From Rhododendron vialii (lineage: Eukaryota > Streptophyta > Magnoliopsida > Ericales > Ericaceae), in NCBI RefSeq assembly GCF_030253575.1, contig NC_080559.1, forward strand, positions 33,413,501 to 33,477,500: 64,000 nt of DNA, given 5' to 3'. Within the stretch, counting starts at the first letter, position 1. Every line of letters starts with the position of its first letter. A program made the translations under genes and the position numbers. This document shows, in pieces, positions 11,969 through 23,329 of this stretch. The notes below the pieces were generated by a model, which was not told where the DNA came from, made no database searches, and was given only the letters and a program-made list of their open reading frames with translations.

Positions 11969-12918
11969 GGATGGAAATTGGAAAGAGAGAAAAGTGAACG
12001 GGGGAATTTTGTGTGCAAGGAGGGAAAGAGAGCAACTTAGAAGGGGGAATTTTGTATTGTCAGGAAAAGTAAGGGAGGCCAGAGCTATTTCTGAAAAGAG
12101 TAGGGAGGTCTCTGCTTTGGTTGAAATTTACCCGCAAGAAAACAAAAGGAAAAACGCGCTTTGATAAAAGAAGATGTGGGGGCGGCCCAGTCGCCCAATA
12201 AAAAGCTTTCCGTACATAACTGCCTTGACCTTATCCCATATTCCTAGTGGGTCACCACCACGACTCCGGGTCATTGACCGGGGCTGATCCACTGCATCCC
12301 TGTTAACCATGTTCTTACTCATGTTGTACCCACTCAAGTCTGTTCGGCTAAGGAAAATATAAATGTTTATTTTCCAAATAAGTGTTTTTATTTTTTAAAT
12401 TAAAGTGATGTATTGTGAGAGAATGACATATCTAAAATAAGTAGTTAAAAGTAAGAATCTTAGCGGGACGAGAGATTGCTCGTTATTTCAACAATCCATT
12501 TTTTGTAATCCGTTTTGTTCAATTGGCAAGTTTTTTGGATGGGACTATTTTACAAATAACACTAGGTTTACGGGGGCAGCATAAACATATAATTAGAAAA
12601 AGAAGAAGAATATAGGAATCGCTAATTTGCTTAAAAAAATCGATTCGTGCACAAATGCTTTGACCATACGATTGCGAATGACTGTTCGAGTCGATATTTT
12701 GTACACCTTACATGCTCAATATAAGCTATAAAATGAACTATATTGATTGCAAACAACGAATGTTCTTAAACGCATAGTACTAATTTCGAGGCACTAGCGT
12801 TATGCTAGATGATCTTACGAGATATACAGTAGTAAATTGCTCTCCATTCCTTGTTGGCTTCTTCCTCTTAACTTCCCTTTTCCCCACCGGCACTACTCTC
12901 ATCATTTCCTTTTTCTTT
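11969..12918. other. Distal promoter region of AGO copy B
   Basis: No gene. 12135-12330 resembles 330-490 before copy A (acgcgcttt, cgtacataactgccttgac, ccactgcatccctgt), and 12790-12860 resembles 1130-1190, so this is the duplicated upstream region. Confidence 0.6.
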
Positions 12919-13147
12919 GATTGGTCGGTCCCACTCTCCTCTCTACTTTGCAATCGATCATTCTGGATCCCACCAGATCCCTCCCAGTGCTCCCCTCCGT
13001 TAACTGTTCAATACTTTGCCCCCACGAAAGCCCATTTTCGTCATTCCAAACCCACCCCCCCTCCCCCAACTTTTCGGCCCGTATAAAAATCCTCAATTCC
13101 ACCCACTTCGCCAACTCACACCACAGCATACTGGTACTCGCACTAGC

Positions 13148-13198
<51 letters not shown>

Positions 13199-13238
13199 TC
13201 ATTAGTCTTTAGTCTTTATTTGATCGGGTTTCCAAACA
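12919..13238 (+). promoter_or_regulatory. Core promoter and 5' leader of AGO copy B
   Basis: A TATA box (tataaaaa, 13082-13089) lies about 150 bp before the ATG. The block at 12919-12979 matches the copy A promoter. The leader carries an uninterrupted GA repeat of about 45 bp (near 13149-13195), much longer than the GA run in copy A. GA/CT repeats in leaders can act as GAGA-type elements; that role is inferred here. Confidence 0.7.
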
Positions 13239-16200
13239 ATGGATCAAAACAGTAACAACAATCGTGGAACCGGATATGCCGGTCGAGGCCGTGGCCGCGG
13301 CCGCAACCGCAGCGGCGGAGGGGGTAGGACGGGTCAGGGTGGTGGGTCTTACAGGCCACAACATACTCAAGCTCTTCGTCCTGGTATACTTCTTTACTTT
13401 AGATCGTTTTTTTTTTTTTGGCTTCTCGTAAATTTATTAACTTCTGTTTGTACAATTTTACTAAATTGTATGGTGATTTTGAATAGTCAAATGGAATTAA
13501 GGAAGAAAAATAGTAAATGGGAAATTGGGATTTTCAGGCCTTTGGATTGAGGGTTTTGATATGAAAAGAAAAGGAAGGAAAGGATGATTTTGGATTGAAG
13601 AATTTGGTGAGACATGGAGAGAAATGTACAAAACTGATTTGTTTTTTATTGGCTCCTTACCTTTCGCACCAAATGTCACCACAATGGTAGATTTTTGGTG
13701 AGAGTAGGTGAGAAGGGCTCCCCCTTTCTTATCACGCCCTTTCTTACTATCCAAAATGGCGAAAATGCTTTTTACCCTTGATTTTCACCCAGAAAAAAAA
13801 TTAATTTTTATATGGCGGGAATTTCAGATTGGTTAATGTGGGCCGAACACAGTGTTGATCTTGTCTATAGATTTCATTTCTCGGGTAAAATTGTGGGTAG
13901 GTTATTCTTGGTTTGCTATGGGTATAAGATTGTTATGAAATTGGTTGTGCACTTGTGCTGGTGGTCTTGCTAAGGTTGTCTTTAGATCTTGGATTTCTGG
14001 AGATTTATATGAAGGAAGCTAGAAGTGTGGGAAAAAGAAAGAGAGAAACTTTTTGTCTATTTGTTTTTTTGCTAATCACACAGCTTAAATGCCTTCTAAA
14101 GGGTTGGTTAATTTTTGCTAGAGTTGGTAGTTTAATTTCCTTGATGGTTTCTGTAATTGGGTGGAAATTCAAATGTTAGTTTAATTTGCTTGATGGTTTC
14201 TGTAATTGGGTGGAAATTCAAATGATTATGCATGCAGAAATGAGTTGATCTATGAATGTGTGCATTTTACAATCTTTTCAGCTTTTTAGGTGTTTTGCCT
14301 GACTTTAGATTGAGACATGGCCTATTATCTTTAAGTAATTCCTGGGCAAGTGACAGTGAAAGATGTTGTCACAGGTTTAGGGGTATTGTCTACATGCGAG
14401 GTGCTCCTGTGCTTCTTGTGCGTATATTTGGGATAGATGAGGAATTGTTGGGTTGAAATGATTTGGCAGCTTGAATTAACAGTAGTTACAATTCTGTAGT
14501 GCAAGTGAAATGGTGATGATAAGCAATTAACAGAGAAATTTGTCTTGTATTTAGCTTACAAATTACTCCAGGTGAGTAACCAGGACAAGGAGGATTCCCT
14601 GATTATGCCCATTCGATTTCTCACAAAAAGAAAAAGATGAGATCTTGTGAGAATGGTAACAGAAAGTTGGACGCGTTCTTTTGAGATTGCCTAGGTTGGC
14701 TGTTATGTTACGAGCACATAAACACGTGAACAAATGATATATCTCTTCGGGGAAGGGAAGGAAATCCTCTATTGCTATTGTTAAATGGGGATGCTCTATT
14801 TGCTTTACAAAGATTATATTTATATAGTGATAAAAACATGCAAATGTTTGACGAAGTCTTTCTGTGCTCTCTGATTCCAGATATTGAGTCTTTGCAAATT
14901 TCTGAAAAGAAGCCTCCACTCGATCTTTCTGAAACTACAGAGAATAGAATTGTGCCCATAAACCGGCCTGACAAAGGGGGAACAGATGCTGACAGGAAGG
15001 TTTGGCTCTTGGCCAACCATTTTATAGTGAGTTTCAAGCCTGAGGACACCATATTGCACTATCGTATCGATATTGAGCCACAAATGTCCCGTGGCCCACA
15101 ACCTACAAGGAACTTTATACCAAAAATGGATCATCGTCGGATATTGAACAAGCTTTTCTCCGATGACCTCACCCGATTACCAGACCAAAAGACTGCTTAT
15201 GATGGAATGAAATTCATCTTCAGTAAGGTGCCGCTGCCTACTGGGCAGTTTGGTGGGGAAGACATGGAGAATCACCGCTCTCCTATATTCACTATTACAT
15301 TAGTGAATGAGCTGAGTTATGCCAAGCTAAAGGATTACATAAGTGGAAATCACCGTTGTGATCCCCGTGATATTTTGCAAGGAATGGATTTGGTTATGAA
15401 GGAGAATCCATCTAGCCAAAGGATCTCTGTTGGTCGAAGCTTCTATTCTAGACAATTCAGGCAATCAGATGACCTGGGATGCGGCATTGCAGCTTTTAGA
15501 GGGTTCCAACAGAGCCTTAAGCCCACTTCTCAGGGTCTAGCCTTATGTTTGGATCATTCAGCTATGGCATTTTGCAAGCATATGCCTGTCATAGACTTCC
15601 TTATGGAACATGTTTGGGGTTTTCAAGAAGTAAATGATGTGGGGAAGAAGAAAAGAGATGTGGCGAAAGCACTAAGAGGGTTGAATGTCTACGTAACTCA
15701 TCGCAACACAAAGCAGAAGTTCCTTGTAGCTGGGCTGTCGAAGGATAGTGCTCGAGAGATTTCTTTCACTCTTGAAAATCATGAGCCACCAAGGGAAACT
15801 GGACTGGTGGAATATTTCTGGGAGACATATAATAAGAAGATATTGTACGATGATATTCCCTGTTTGGATCTGGGTAGGAGCAAGAGCAATTATGTTCCTG
15901 TGGAGTTCTGTACTTTGGTGGAGGGTCAGAGATACCCAAAGGAGAAGTTGCACCGAGAAGATGAAAAGAGGTTGAAAGACATATCAATGCCTCGACCAAG
16001 GGAGAGAAAGAGCATTATCTACGAGATGGTGCAGGCTAAGGATGGACCTTGCGGGTACGTTCTTTAAGTTAATCTTCATACTGTCTTCATTAATTAGTGT
16101 AAAACACTCAGATATTGTCGTGCTGGTTTTTCTGTAATGGTACTGTAGTATAACATGTTTTGCCTTTTCTGTGAATCTTAATATGAAGGTGTTCTCTGTT

Positions 16201-18198
16201 CTGTTTTCTTTTTTTTCCATTTTCCATTGTTATAACGAGACCTGAGCGGGGAACTCTTTTGACCCACTGCAATGACAATGAGGTAAAACCTGGGGTTCAG
16301 CAGACCAGCGCTAGTCCCTTCAAGCATTGATTATTTGCCATGAATTCCTTTCTGCATTGCCAGTGGTCCATGGCATGATGTCAAGTTTTGAATTAACATT
16401 GTGTTTAATTTGTCAATCTTGATTACTTTAGCAACCTGGTTACAAAATTAAAAGATAAAAAAACTTGTGCAAAATCATTGTCTCACAAGTCACAAGGTCC
16501 CAATCTTCTAGAGGTAGGTTAGCAGGACTATTTTGAATGTATAGGAACTTGAGTTTAGCATGCATCAGTCATCAGTACTATTGTATAGGAAATGCTTGTT
16601 TTTTTTTGTTGTTGTGTGGATTTTCCTGTATTTGTGCAACTTGTGTGGTCGCGATTACTATCTTCACACTTCTATACTTGTTCTATGTGTGCCTTGGTTT
16701 TGTATTTGTTTATGAATGACATTAATCCCCTATTCCCCCTCCTTGTTCCTGCAGAAATGTTGTTCGGAATTTTGGAATCGCAGTGGATAAGAACATGACA
16801 AGAGTAGTAGGCCGTGTCCTAGCACCACCTACTTTGACGTTACGTACTCCTGCTGGCAATCCCCAAGTCATTAGCGTGGACAGGGAGAGATGCCAGTGGA
16901 ACCTAACTAGGAAGTCAGTTATGGAAGGCAAGCCACTCAAGTGGTGGGCATTGATAGATTTCAGTGTATTTGACCGTTTTAGGCTGAATTCTGGTCGCTT
17001 CATTCAGAAGCTGAGAAAGAAATGCAGTGATCTAGGAATCCCTGTGGAGGAGCCTGTGGTGTGTCGTTTCACCGGCATGCGTGACTTGTCTTCCGTTGCT
17101 GCAACTCAAAAATTACTCGATGGCGTTGTGAAGGAGGCAAATGGGAAATGCAACGGCCGTTTACAACTTTTTGTCTGCGTAATGTCTGAAAAGCATGACA
17201 GCAAAAAGTATCTCAAATGGGTCTCTGAGACAAGGATTGGAATAATGACCCAATGTTGCTTGGTCAAGCACGCCAACAATCCCAAAGAAGGAGAGAACGA
17301 CCAGTATCTTTCAAACCTCGCTTTGAAAATCAACGCCAAGCTTGGCGGTAGCAATATGGAACTAGTGGAACGGCTCCCTGGTTTCCCAGGCGAAGAACAT
17401 GTCATGTTTATAGGTGCTGATGTCAATCACCCTGCACCAAGAAACACAACATGTCCATCTTTTGCCGGCGTGGTTGCCACAACCAACTGGCCTGCTGTCA
17501 GCCGCTATGTTGTCCGGCTTTGTGCCCAGGAGCACCGCAAGGAGAGGATTGTTGATTTTGGGGCTACGTGTTTGGATCTAGTCAACACTTATGCTCGCCT
17601 CAACAAAGTCAAGCCGCAGAAAATCGTGGTTTTCCGCGATGGGGTAAGTGAAGGTCAATTTGATATGGTTCTCAACGAAGAGTTACAAGATATGAAGAGT
17701 GCCATTTACGAGGATGATTATCGCCCAACCATCACTCTCGTTGTCACCCAAAAGCGTCACCTGACTCGAATGTTTGTTGAGAACGAGAGGGACGGGGGTC
17801 GATCTGGAAATGTGCCTCCAGGAACTGTGGTGGACACGAAGATTGTTCATCCCTTCCACTTTGATTTCTATCTCTGCAGCCAGCATGGCGCGATTGGGAC
17901 GAGCAAGGCAGCGCACTACAATGTCCTCTGGGATGAGCATAACTTCACGTCGGACCAGATACAGAAGCTGGTATACCACCTGTGTTTCACCTCTGCGCGT
18001 TGCACCAAACCAGTCTCGCTTGTTCCTCCGGTCTTCTATGCTGATCTTGTTGCATTTAGGGGACGGCTGTATCATGACGCGGCCATGGAGTCTCAGCCGC
18101 AGTCTGCTGCTTCGCCGTCGTCATCATCTGCTGCTTTACTGAATGAAGGGTTCTACAAAGTGCACCCGTACCTCAAAAATGAAATGTTTTTCGTTTGA
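13239..18198 (+). CDS. Argonaute, AGO2/AGO3 clade, tandem copy B with short N-terminus (3 exons)
   Basis: Tandem paralogue of the Argonaute about 11 kb upstream. Exons inferred: 13239-13383, 14881-16054, 16755-18198, giving 920 aa with the same intron phases (1, 2) as copy A. Exon 1 encodes only 48 residues: it keeps RGRGRGRNRSGGGG and one GGSYRPQ unit, then runs straight into HTQALRPG, as if about 155 residues of the copy A prion-like tail had been lost. N, PAZ (THRNTKQKFLVAG), MID (QCCLVKH) and PIWI are intact, with D662, E703, D735 and D870 matching the copy A tetrad, and the same MFFV end. No stop or frameshift was seen, so it looks functional. It has its own TATA box, a long GA repeat in the leader and a near-perfect miR403 site in the 3' UTR. 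It may correspond to what other genomes call AGO2b or AGO3; I leave the symbol blank. Confidence 0.94.
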
Positions 18199-18308
18199 GG
18201 GGGCAGTCTCTAATCTTCCTTTTCTATTCTCTGTTGGGGGATAGATAGATAAAGGAGAAGATTATACTACCATTCACCGTTGGAAACGCCAAACCGCAGT
18301 TTCAAATC

Positions 18309-18333
18309 TCCTTTCCTAAGCGCTAGAAAAGGA
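18309..18333 (+). promoter_or_regulatory. Stem-loop abutting the miR403 site, copy B
   Basis: Identical 25-base potential hairpin to the one at 8133-8157, again overlapping the 5' edge of the miR403 target. Conservation may reflect function or simply recent duplication. Confidence 0.5.
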
Positions 18334-18351
18334 GTTTGTGCGTGAATCTAA
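18331..18351 (+). promoter_or_regulatory. miR403 target site in the 3' UTR of AGO copy B
   Basis: Complementary to miR403 at 20 of 21 positions; only the base facing the miRNA 3'-most nucleotide differs. It lies 132 bp after the stop codon, in the same context as in copy A, so the site predates the duplication. Its pairing is better than that of copy A. Confidence 0.9.
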
Positions 18352-18562
18352 TTGGCTTTTTGTTCGTAAGTGGTCCTAGTATCGAGGATCTTGTTTGTGT
18401 TTTGTGAGAAGTCTTGTTTCAGTGTGTTTCGTGTTTCTTATTTTCCCTGTTCCTTTTAGCTTGCCATGTGGGCTAAAACAATTCTGTGTCTTGAGTTTCT
18501 TATGGTGTCTTTGAATGTGTGTCATGGGATGTTATTTCGATCTATGTTAGTATGTTAAATAA

Positions 18563-18564
<2 letters not shown>

Positions 18565-18603
<39 letters not shown>
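18565..18603. repeat. CT microsatellite after AGO copy B
   Basis: Uninterrupted CT dinucleotide run. A shorter CT run lies at 8803-8824 downstream of copy A, so the seed was probably inherited with the duplication and expanded here. Confidence 0.8.
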
Positions 18604-19033
18604 CAGGAATACTACGTATATATGTTCTGCTTTCTTGTGGAAGAGGAGCTAGGGGATATGGTGAAAGGAAGAAAAAGGAAGAAGTGGGTCTTCTTCTGGT
18701 TTTGGAATCTGATTTTCCAAAGTCGAAAAAATCTGTGGAAAGTGGCCCCCTAAAGTCAGTGGTGCAAAATATTTTTTTTGAAGCAAACAGAGATGCCAAA
18801 TAATTTCTCATTGTGGACTTTTTTTAAGATCCTCTGCTAAATAATCTTTCCCCGTCCCGTATGGCTCTTCCTTCTGAGGAGATATTTCATGTATCGGATG
18901 TAACGGATATGTATCTCCTGCTCTCACAACGCATTGGCCCCGAGCAGAATTCGCACCTTCGATGATTGATATAGTTCTTTGCAGCTTATTTTCCTCATCA
19001 TTTTGATTTTACTGTAATTTGGGGTTTTTTTTT

Positions 19034-19158
19034 GGGAAATGATAGTAGCACTCTAAAAATTTGATGCAGGCACTCCAAAATCCGTGTAACTTCAAAGCCA
19101 CTTTTCTTTGTTTTTTGGAGTGCTTGTATCAATTTTTGGAGTACCAATATCATTTCTC
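19034..19158. mobile_element. Mutator-type MITE after AGO copy B
   Basis: 125-bp element with inverted ends (gggaaatgatagtagcact; the right end reversed reads gagaaatgatattggtact), flanked by nine T on each side (19025-19033, 19159-19167). A 9-bp duplication fits the Mutator superfamily. The matching flank of copy A, near 8960, lacks it. Confidence 0.72.
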
Positions 19159-19167
19159 TTTTTTTTT

Positions 19168-20036
19168 CGCTGCCGTTTGATACTCTGGTGGTAGTCCTGA
19201 ACTATTGATCCGTAATTGATTATTTCCTTTATCACCTCCGATCTCCCCCTCATTTTGAAGAGTACCTAAATAGAAGTCTCAGAGAAATGTGGATAAACTA
19301 TCAAAGAATTGTCCGTCTTAAATTTGAGTAATTCTATTATGATACATTTTTGCTGATTTATTTTATTTTATTTTATTTTATTTTATTGGCTTTTGGTTGA
19401 GATTCTCTATTTCTGTTTTACTATTTTTTGCGTAACTTTTGTTAGTTTTGCATTAGATTTTATTTCTCTCTTTTTTCTAAATTCATCTTGATGGAAAAGC
19501 TCAAAGAAGGAAAATTGATGATTAAAAGTTTATAAACATCACTGACAAAGATCATACAACATAGGTAAAAACTTTAATTTTGCTTTACGTTTGAGATTTT
19601 TTATTCCTTTCATTGAGACATGAGAGGTTTTGATTACACATATAAAAATTTCAAGCAAATAAAAATAAATTACTGGTATTAAAATAATTAATTTAGTCCA
19701 AACTCTACCTAAACATGAAAAATGTTAGAATATCTATCTCAACAAAATCTAGTCTTGAGTAGACACGTTGGTTTTGCATTACTGATGCTAATTTTTTGGG
19801 GCTTCGAATCGGTAGAGTCTTGTAGGCTTGTGCTTGTAGTTGGTTTTTATCAATGCAATATATGTTACGTGATGCGTTCTTAAAAAATCCTCCTACACCT
19901 ATTGCCCTTTCCAAAAAAAAAAAAAAACCACGAAACTACCAATGGAAAATTTGACGACTATGGATAAAAATCACAAAATGCAACATTCCTCGTCATATCA
20001 AAATCTCTCATAAGTAGATAGATGTAACTCCTAATC
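19168..20036. other. Intergenic DNA
   Basis: Similarity to the copy A flank ends near 19215. Holds an ATTTT pentanucleotide repeat (about 19361-19387) and AT-rich unique-looking DNA. I see no gene. Confidence 0.5.
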
Positions 20037-20755
20037 AATGTTCTGAATACTGTACCGGCCAAGATACTTGTTTTTCTACTGGTACGGTACGTACCGATAC
20101 GGTTCAGATACCGAGTACTGTTTCGAATTTACCGCAACTACAATATATATAATAATTATATATAATCATAATTCAAAAATATCCCCCATACTATGCAATT
20201 CATCATAAAATACCTATGTATTTGCATTTTGTCCCACATTGCCTAGTTACAAAACTCTTTTCCATCGTAAATGACTTTGCACACTAGTGGACTTGTAAAT
20301 GAAGATCTAAGGACAGGCCTTGCGCGCTTGGGAAAATGGGCTATTGCCGAAGGCAATTTGGAAAGACTTTTTCGGAAATCAATTAACCGAGTGCGCGTCA
20401 CGGGTTATTTGCGCGCAGCAAATTCGGGATTTGAGCCTCGCGCACGTACTATGGTTAAAGCCCTTGTTTTGCTAAAATTCTGAAAAACTTTTTATATTTT
20501 TTTTGGGGTCCCCGACCGGAATTCCCGGTACGGTTCTGAAAAACTTTTATTTATTTTTTTTGGGGTTAAGATAACCCCAACCGGAATTCCCGGTATTGTA
20601 TTTTCCGAGATAACCGGTACCAGCGACGGTACAATATTTTCTGAGATGACCGATAACGACCGGTATTTGCTCAGGAACGGTATTGGAGGGTTAGGGTACC
20701 GATTTCTCTCAAATTCGGTACATACCGGCCGGTATGGTACGGGATTGATAACATT
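20037..20755. mobile_element. Non-autonomous TIR element rich in ccggtac motifs
   Basis: The ends are imperfect inverted repeats: caatgttctgaatactgtac on the left, against gtacgggattgataacatt on the right. The flanks actcctaat and actctaaat are similar but not identical and may be an old 9-bp duplication. Internal sequence repeats gaattcccggta and ccggccggta. A short open frame at 20271-20483 shows no known domain. Confidence 0.5.
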
Positions 20756-20860
20756 ACTCTAAATTCATCCGATAGTACCTATTGGCTTTCGAGAAGAGAT
20801 ACGAGGTTAAAGTCTATAAATACAAGTCGAATCTCTTTGGTTATTAACCCACTAAAATTT

Positions 20861-21060
20861 GGATCCGGCTTTTCGGTAGTCAACTACAGAGGAGCATGTG
20901 TGGTTCAATTTGAACCGTTTATTTTGATAATTAATGGTTCAGATTGATGAAATTTTTACCAGTAAGAGTATATTTTTACCGATTTTTATCGGTAAAATAT
21001 GAAAATAAATCTGAACTATTAAAAATACCATCCAACGGTTGCGATCAATTAGAATGGAAC
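20861..21060. repeat. Interspersed repeat, copy 1 (ggatccggc family)
   Basis: Shares with 53621-53850 the start ggatccggc, gtcaact, a caatttgaacc/ttcaatataaa core, taataatcaatggtt-like and ttttaccggtaaaa-like segments, and taaaaataccatycratggttgcgat. A diverged pair of one repeat family. It lies just upstream of the presumed TIC20 leader. Confidence 0.55.
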
Positions 21061-21079
21061 GTTGGGTCAGGTGTTTGAA

Positions 21080-21344
21080 GAAGAAAAAAATTCGCTCACC
21101 AGTCAGTCATCCTCTTATTATGCACCTAACCACAGACAATCAATCCTCACGAATACACCGCCTCATTCCCCTCACCTAATCCCTTCTCTCTCTCCTCCTT
21201 TCCCATTTCGCGAGGCCTCGAAGTGGCCGGTAGAGAACCTCCGTGAAAGGACCTGTCTTCTTCGTTCGTGGCCGTCGAAGACAAGGGTCATCCTTTCAAT
21301 CCTTGCCCGACCGACCAATCCTTGGCTAGCCACCAAACCCTAAG
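21080..21344 (+). other. Possible first (5' UTR) exon of the TIC20 gene
   Basis: A pyrimidine-rich, GC-richer stretch ends in a good donor (cctaag|gtacga at 21344/21345). A good acceptor (gattgccag) lies three bases before the TIC20 start codon at 23330. A non-coding first exon with an intron of about 2 kb would explain both. Inferred only from signals. Confidence 0.4.
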
Positions 21345-22051
21345 GTACGAAACGCTTCTGGAACACTTATATTAGACGCTTATGTAGATTTGTTGTGTAT
21401 GCGTGCTTGCGTTATGATTATGACTTGATGGACTGCAATAGGTTTCAGAGATTTCTATCTTGTTTTTGTCTTCTTCCTCCGTTATTCTCGATGCTCCGAA
21501 TCGTAATAGCAATATCATAGCGAACTCAACCCTAGGTGTTATTTGTGCGTGGAAGAAAGTGGGAAATAGCTACAGGAATTGGTCTCTGTGTCTAGCGTAG
21601 AATATTCGTACTATAAAGTGCTAAATGTTAGGACAGGTGGATTTTAATTTGTAGGTAGTGATTGTTTATGCGTGGATCCCTGGAGTATGCTCTGGGATGA
21701 TCTATTTTATAGGTTCTGTTTAAGGGGACTGTCCTAATGTTTCCTGTGTACTGTTGGTTACCGGGAAAAAAAAAATAGAGTTGAGGATCACAAGGCCGTA
21801 GTTTTTGCATTTTGTGATGAGAATCTCGTAAGACACGAATTTCAAAGCATAAATTAGAAGAGATGAACAAAAATTTCAAGGACGACGCATCCCATACGCA
21901 AACTAGGATACAACTAGCAAAACTACTATACATCCCTCAAGAACTACAAGAAAATCCAGAGAAATCACTTGCCGTCAGACGGATCCTTGTTGGTCTCCCT
22001 AGCGAAACCATAGAAATCACAGTCCTACATGTTCTAGCCTTTTAACCAGTG

Positions 22052-22206
22052 TTCTAAAACAAGGAATTAATCGCTGGCGGGGCCTATCTGATTAGGTCTG
22101 ACTAACGATTAATCGACGATTACTAATTAACATGCAGCGATTAATCCGATTAATCGCTCGAAGGTGGCCGACCGCCCGATTAGCGCCTAGCGACTTTTAG
22201 AATATT
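22052..22206. repeat. Short palindromic repeat rich in gattaatcg
   Basis: Begins agtgttctaaaa and ends ttttagaatattgc, imperfect inverted ends; the inside has repeated attaatcg and gcgcctagcg motifs. MITE-like, and in the presumed leader intron of TIC20. Confidence 0.45.
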
Positions 22207-22261
22207 GCTTTTAACTCGTAGTTTGAAAGCATAAGATGCATTTCCTTGCAAACTTTAATTG

Positions 22262-22507
22262 GTTGCAGGAAGTGCCATAGCCCAAAGTAGTGCAATCAGA
22301 AAAGCTACTAGCATAGTCAATGCTTGTTGCCAAGTCTCCTGTATCCTTTCTCATGAGTGTTCAAAACACACCATCTCCTGGACATCTATTGGACTCCTTG
22401 TTCTGGGACTAGCCTCTTTCTCATCCAAAGCCTTTAATTTAACTCATACTTTGGCTTCCCATCAAACTCCAATCTCCCCCAATGTCCTCAAACTGGGACC
22501 ATAAGCC
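22262..22507 (-). pseudogene. Unidentified degenerate coding-like fragment
   Basis: The minus strand from 22507 reads MAYGPSLRTLGEIGV, stop, then KALDEKEASPRTRSPIDVQE, stop, [20 protein letters not shown]. It has a protein-like composition but three stop codons, so it looks like a dead fragment. I do not recognise the family. The plus strand is also open here for 80 codons, probably as a shadow. Confidence 0.25.
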
Positions 22508-23329
22508 ATAAGTATCAGTGAATCCTCTATCTAATTTTTTCTACGTTTTCCTTCACATGATTTATGTTGGATTGTTTGTTTGTTTGTTTGTTTGTTTTTT
22601 TTGGTTTTTATAAAAGCCACTACATGCACATGAGTGTTTGGATTGTACAATCGGAGGAACTCGTTTAAAATAGATGATTATTGAACTACCTGTGAATGTG
22701 TAAGGCTGTGACTTAGTATAAAATGCTTTGGAATATGTTGCTTTCATCATTGTCTTGGTGAGTGATTTCAAAGAATCGGTGTTGAAGCCATAAAAGTAAA
22801 AACTATTAACCATTGTGTTTGTCTATTTCTGTGAATAATTTTATTGCCTGGTATGACTGAGATGATTTTAAGGAGATAAGAGAATAACATGATTTCAAAG
22901 AAGCTAACATGTTTTGTTGCGTTTGGAGAGAGATGAGAATAAAGAGTTATTAGTATAAAAAAAACTCCATTTTCTGCTTGATTACAGGAAAAGAAAAATT
23001 TTGTAGGCAAGGCTCATTTAGTCGGCATTCACATTCAATTCCATGAAAAATTCATGATCCAAACACATCGCAAGAGCGCAAGTTTCTTTTCTGTATGAGG
23101 TTGTATACTCATGAGTGATTTCACAAAGGTGGTATTTATTCTCCAAGATATACTTTTTAGGCTGTGGGTCTCACAAGTCTTGGATACATATATCTGCTGG
23201 TATCTGATCAGGAGCTGGAAATTTGCTTCTTTCATTTATATTTCTTTGTACTCTTGCTGGCAAATACTATTCTATATCTTTGATGGTATATACACATATA
23301 TACATAAATGCTGTTTTGATTGCCAGAAG

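Noticed and set aside
23111..23329. In-frame extension upstream of the TIC20 start
   Set aside because: A splice acceptor lies directly before ATG 23330, and the extension is hydrophobic and unlike a transit peptide.
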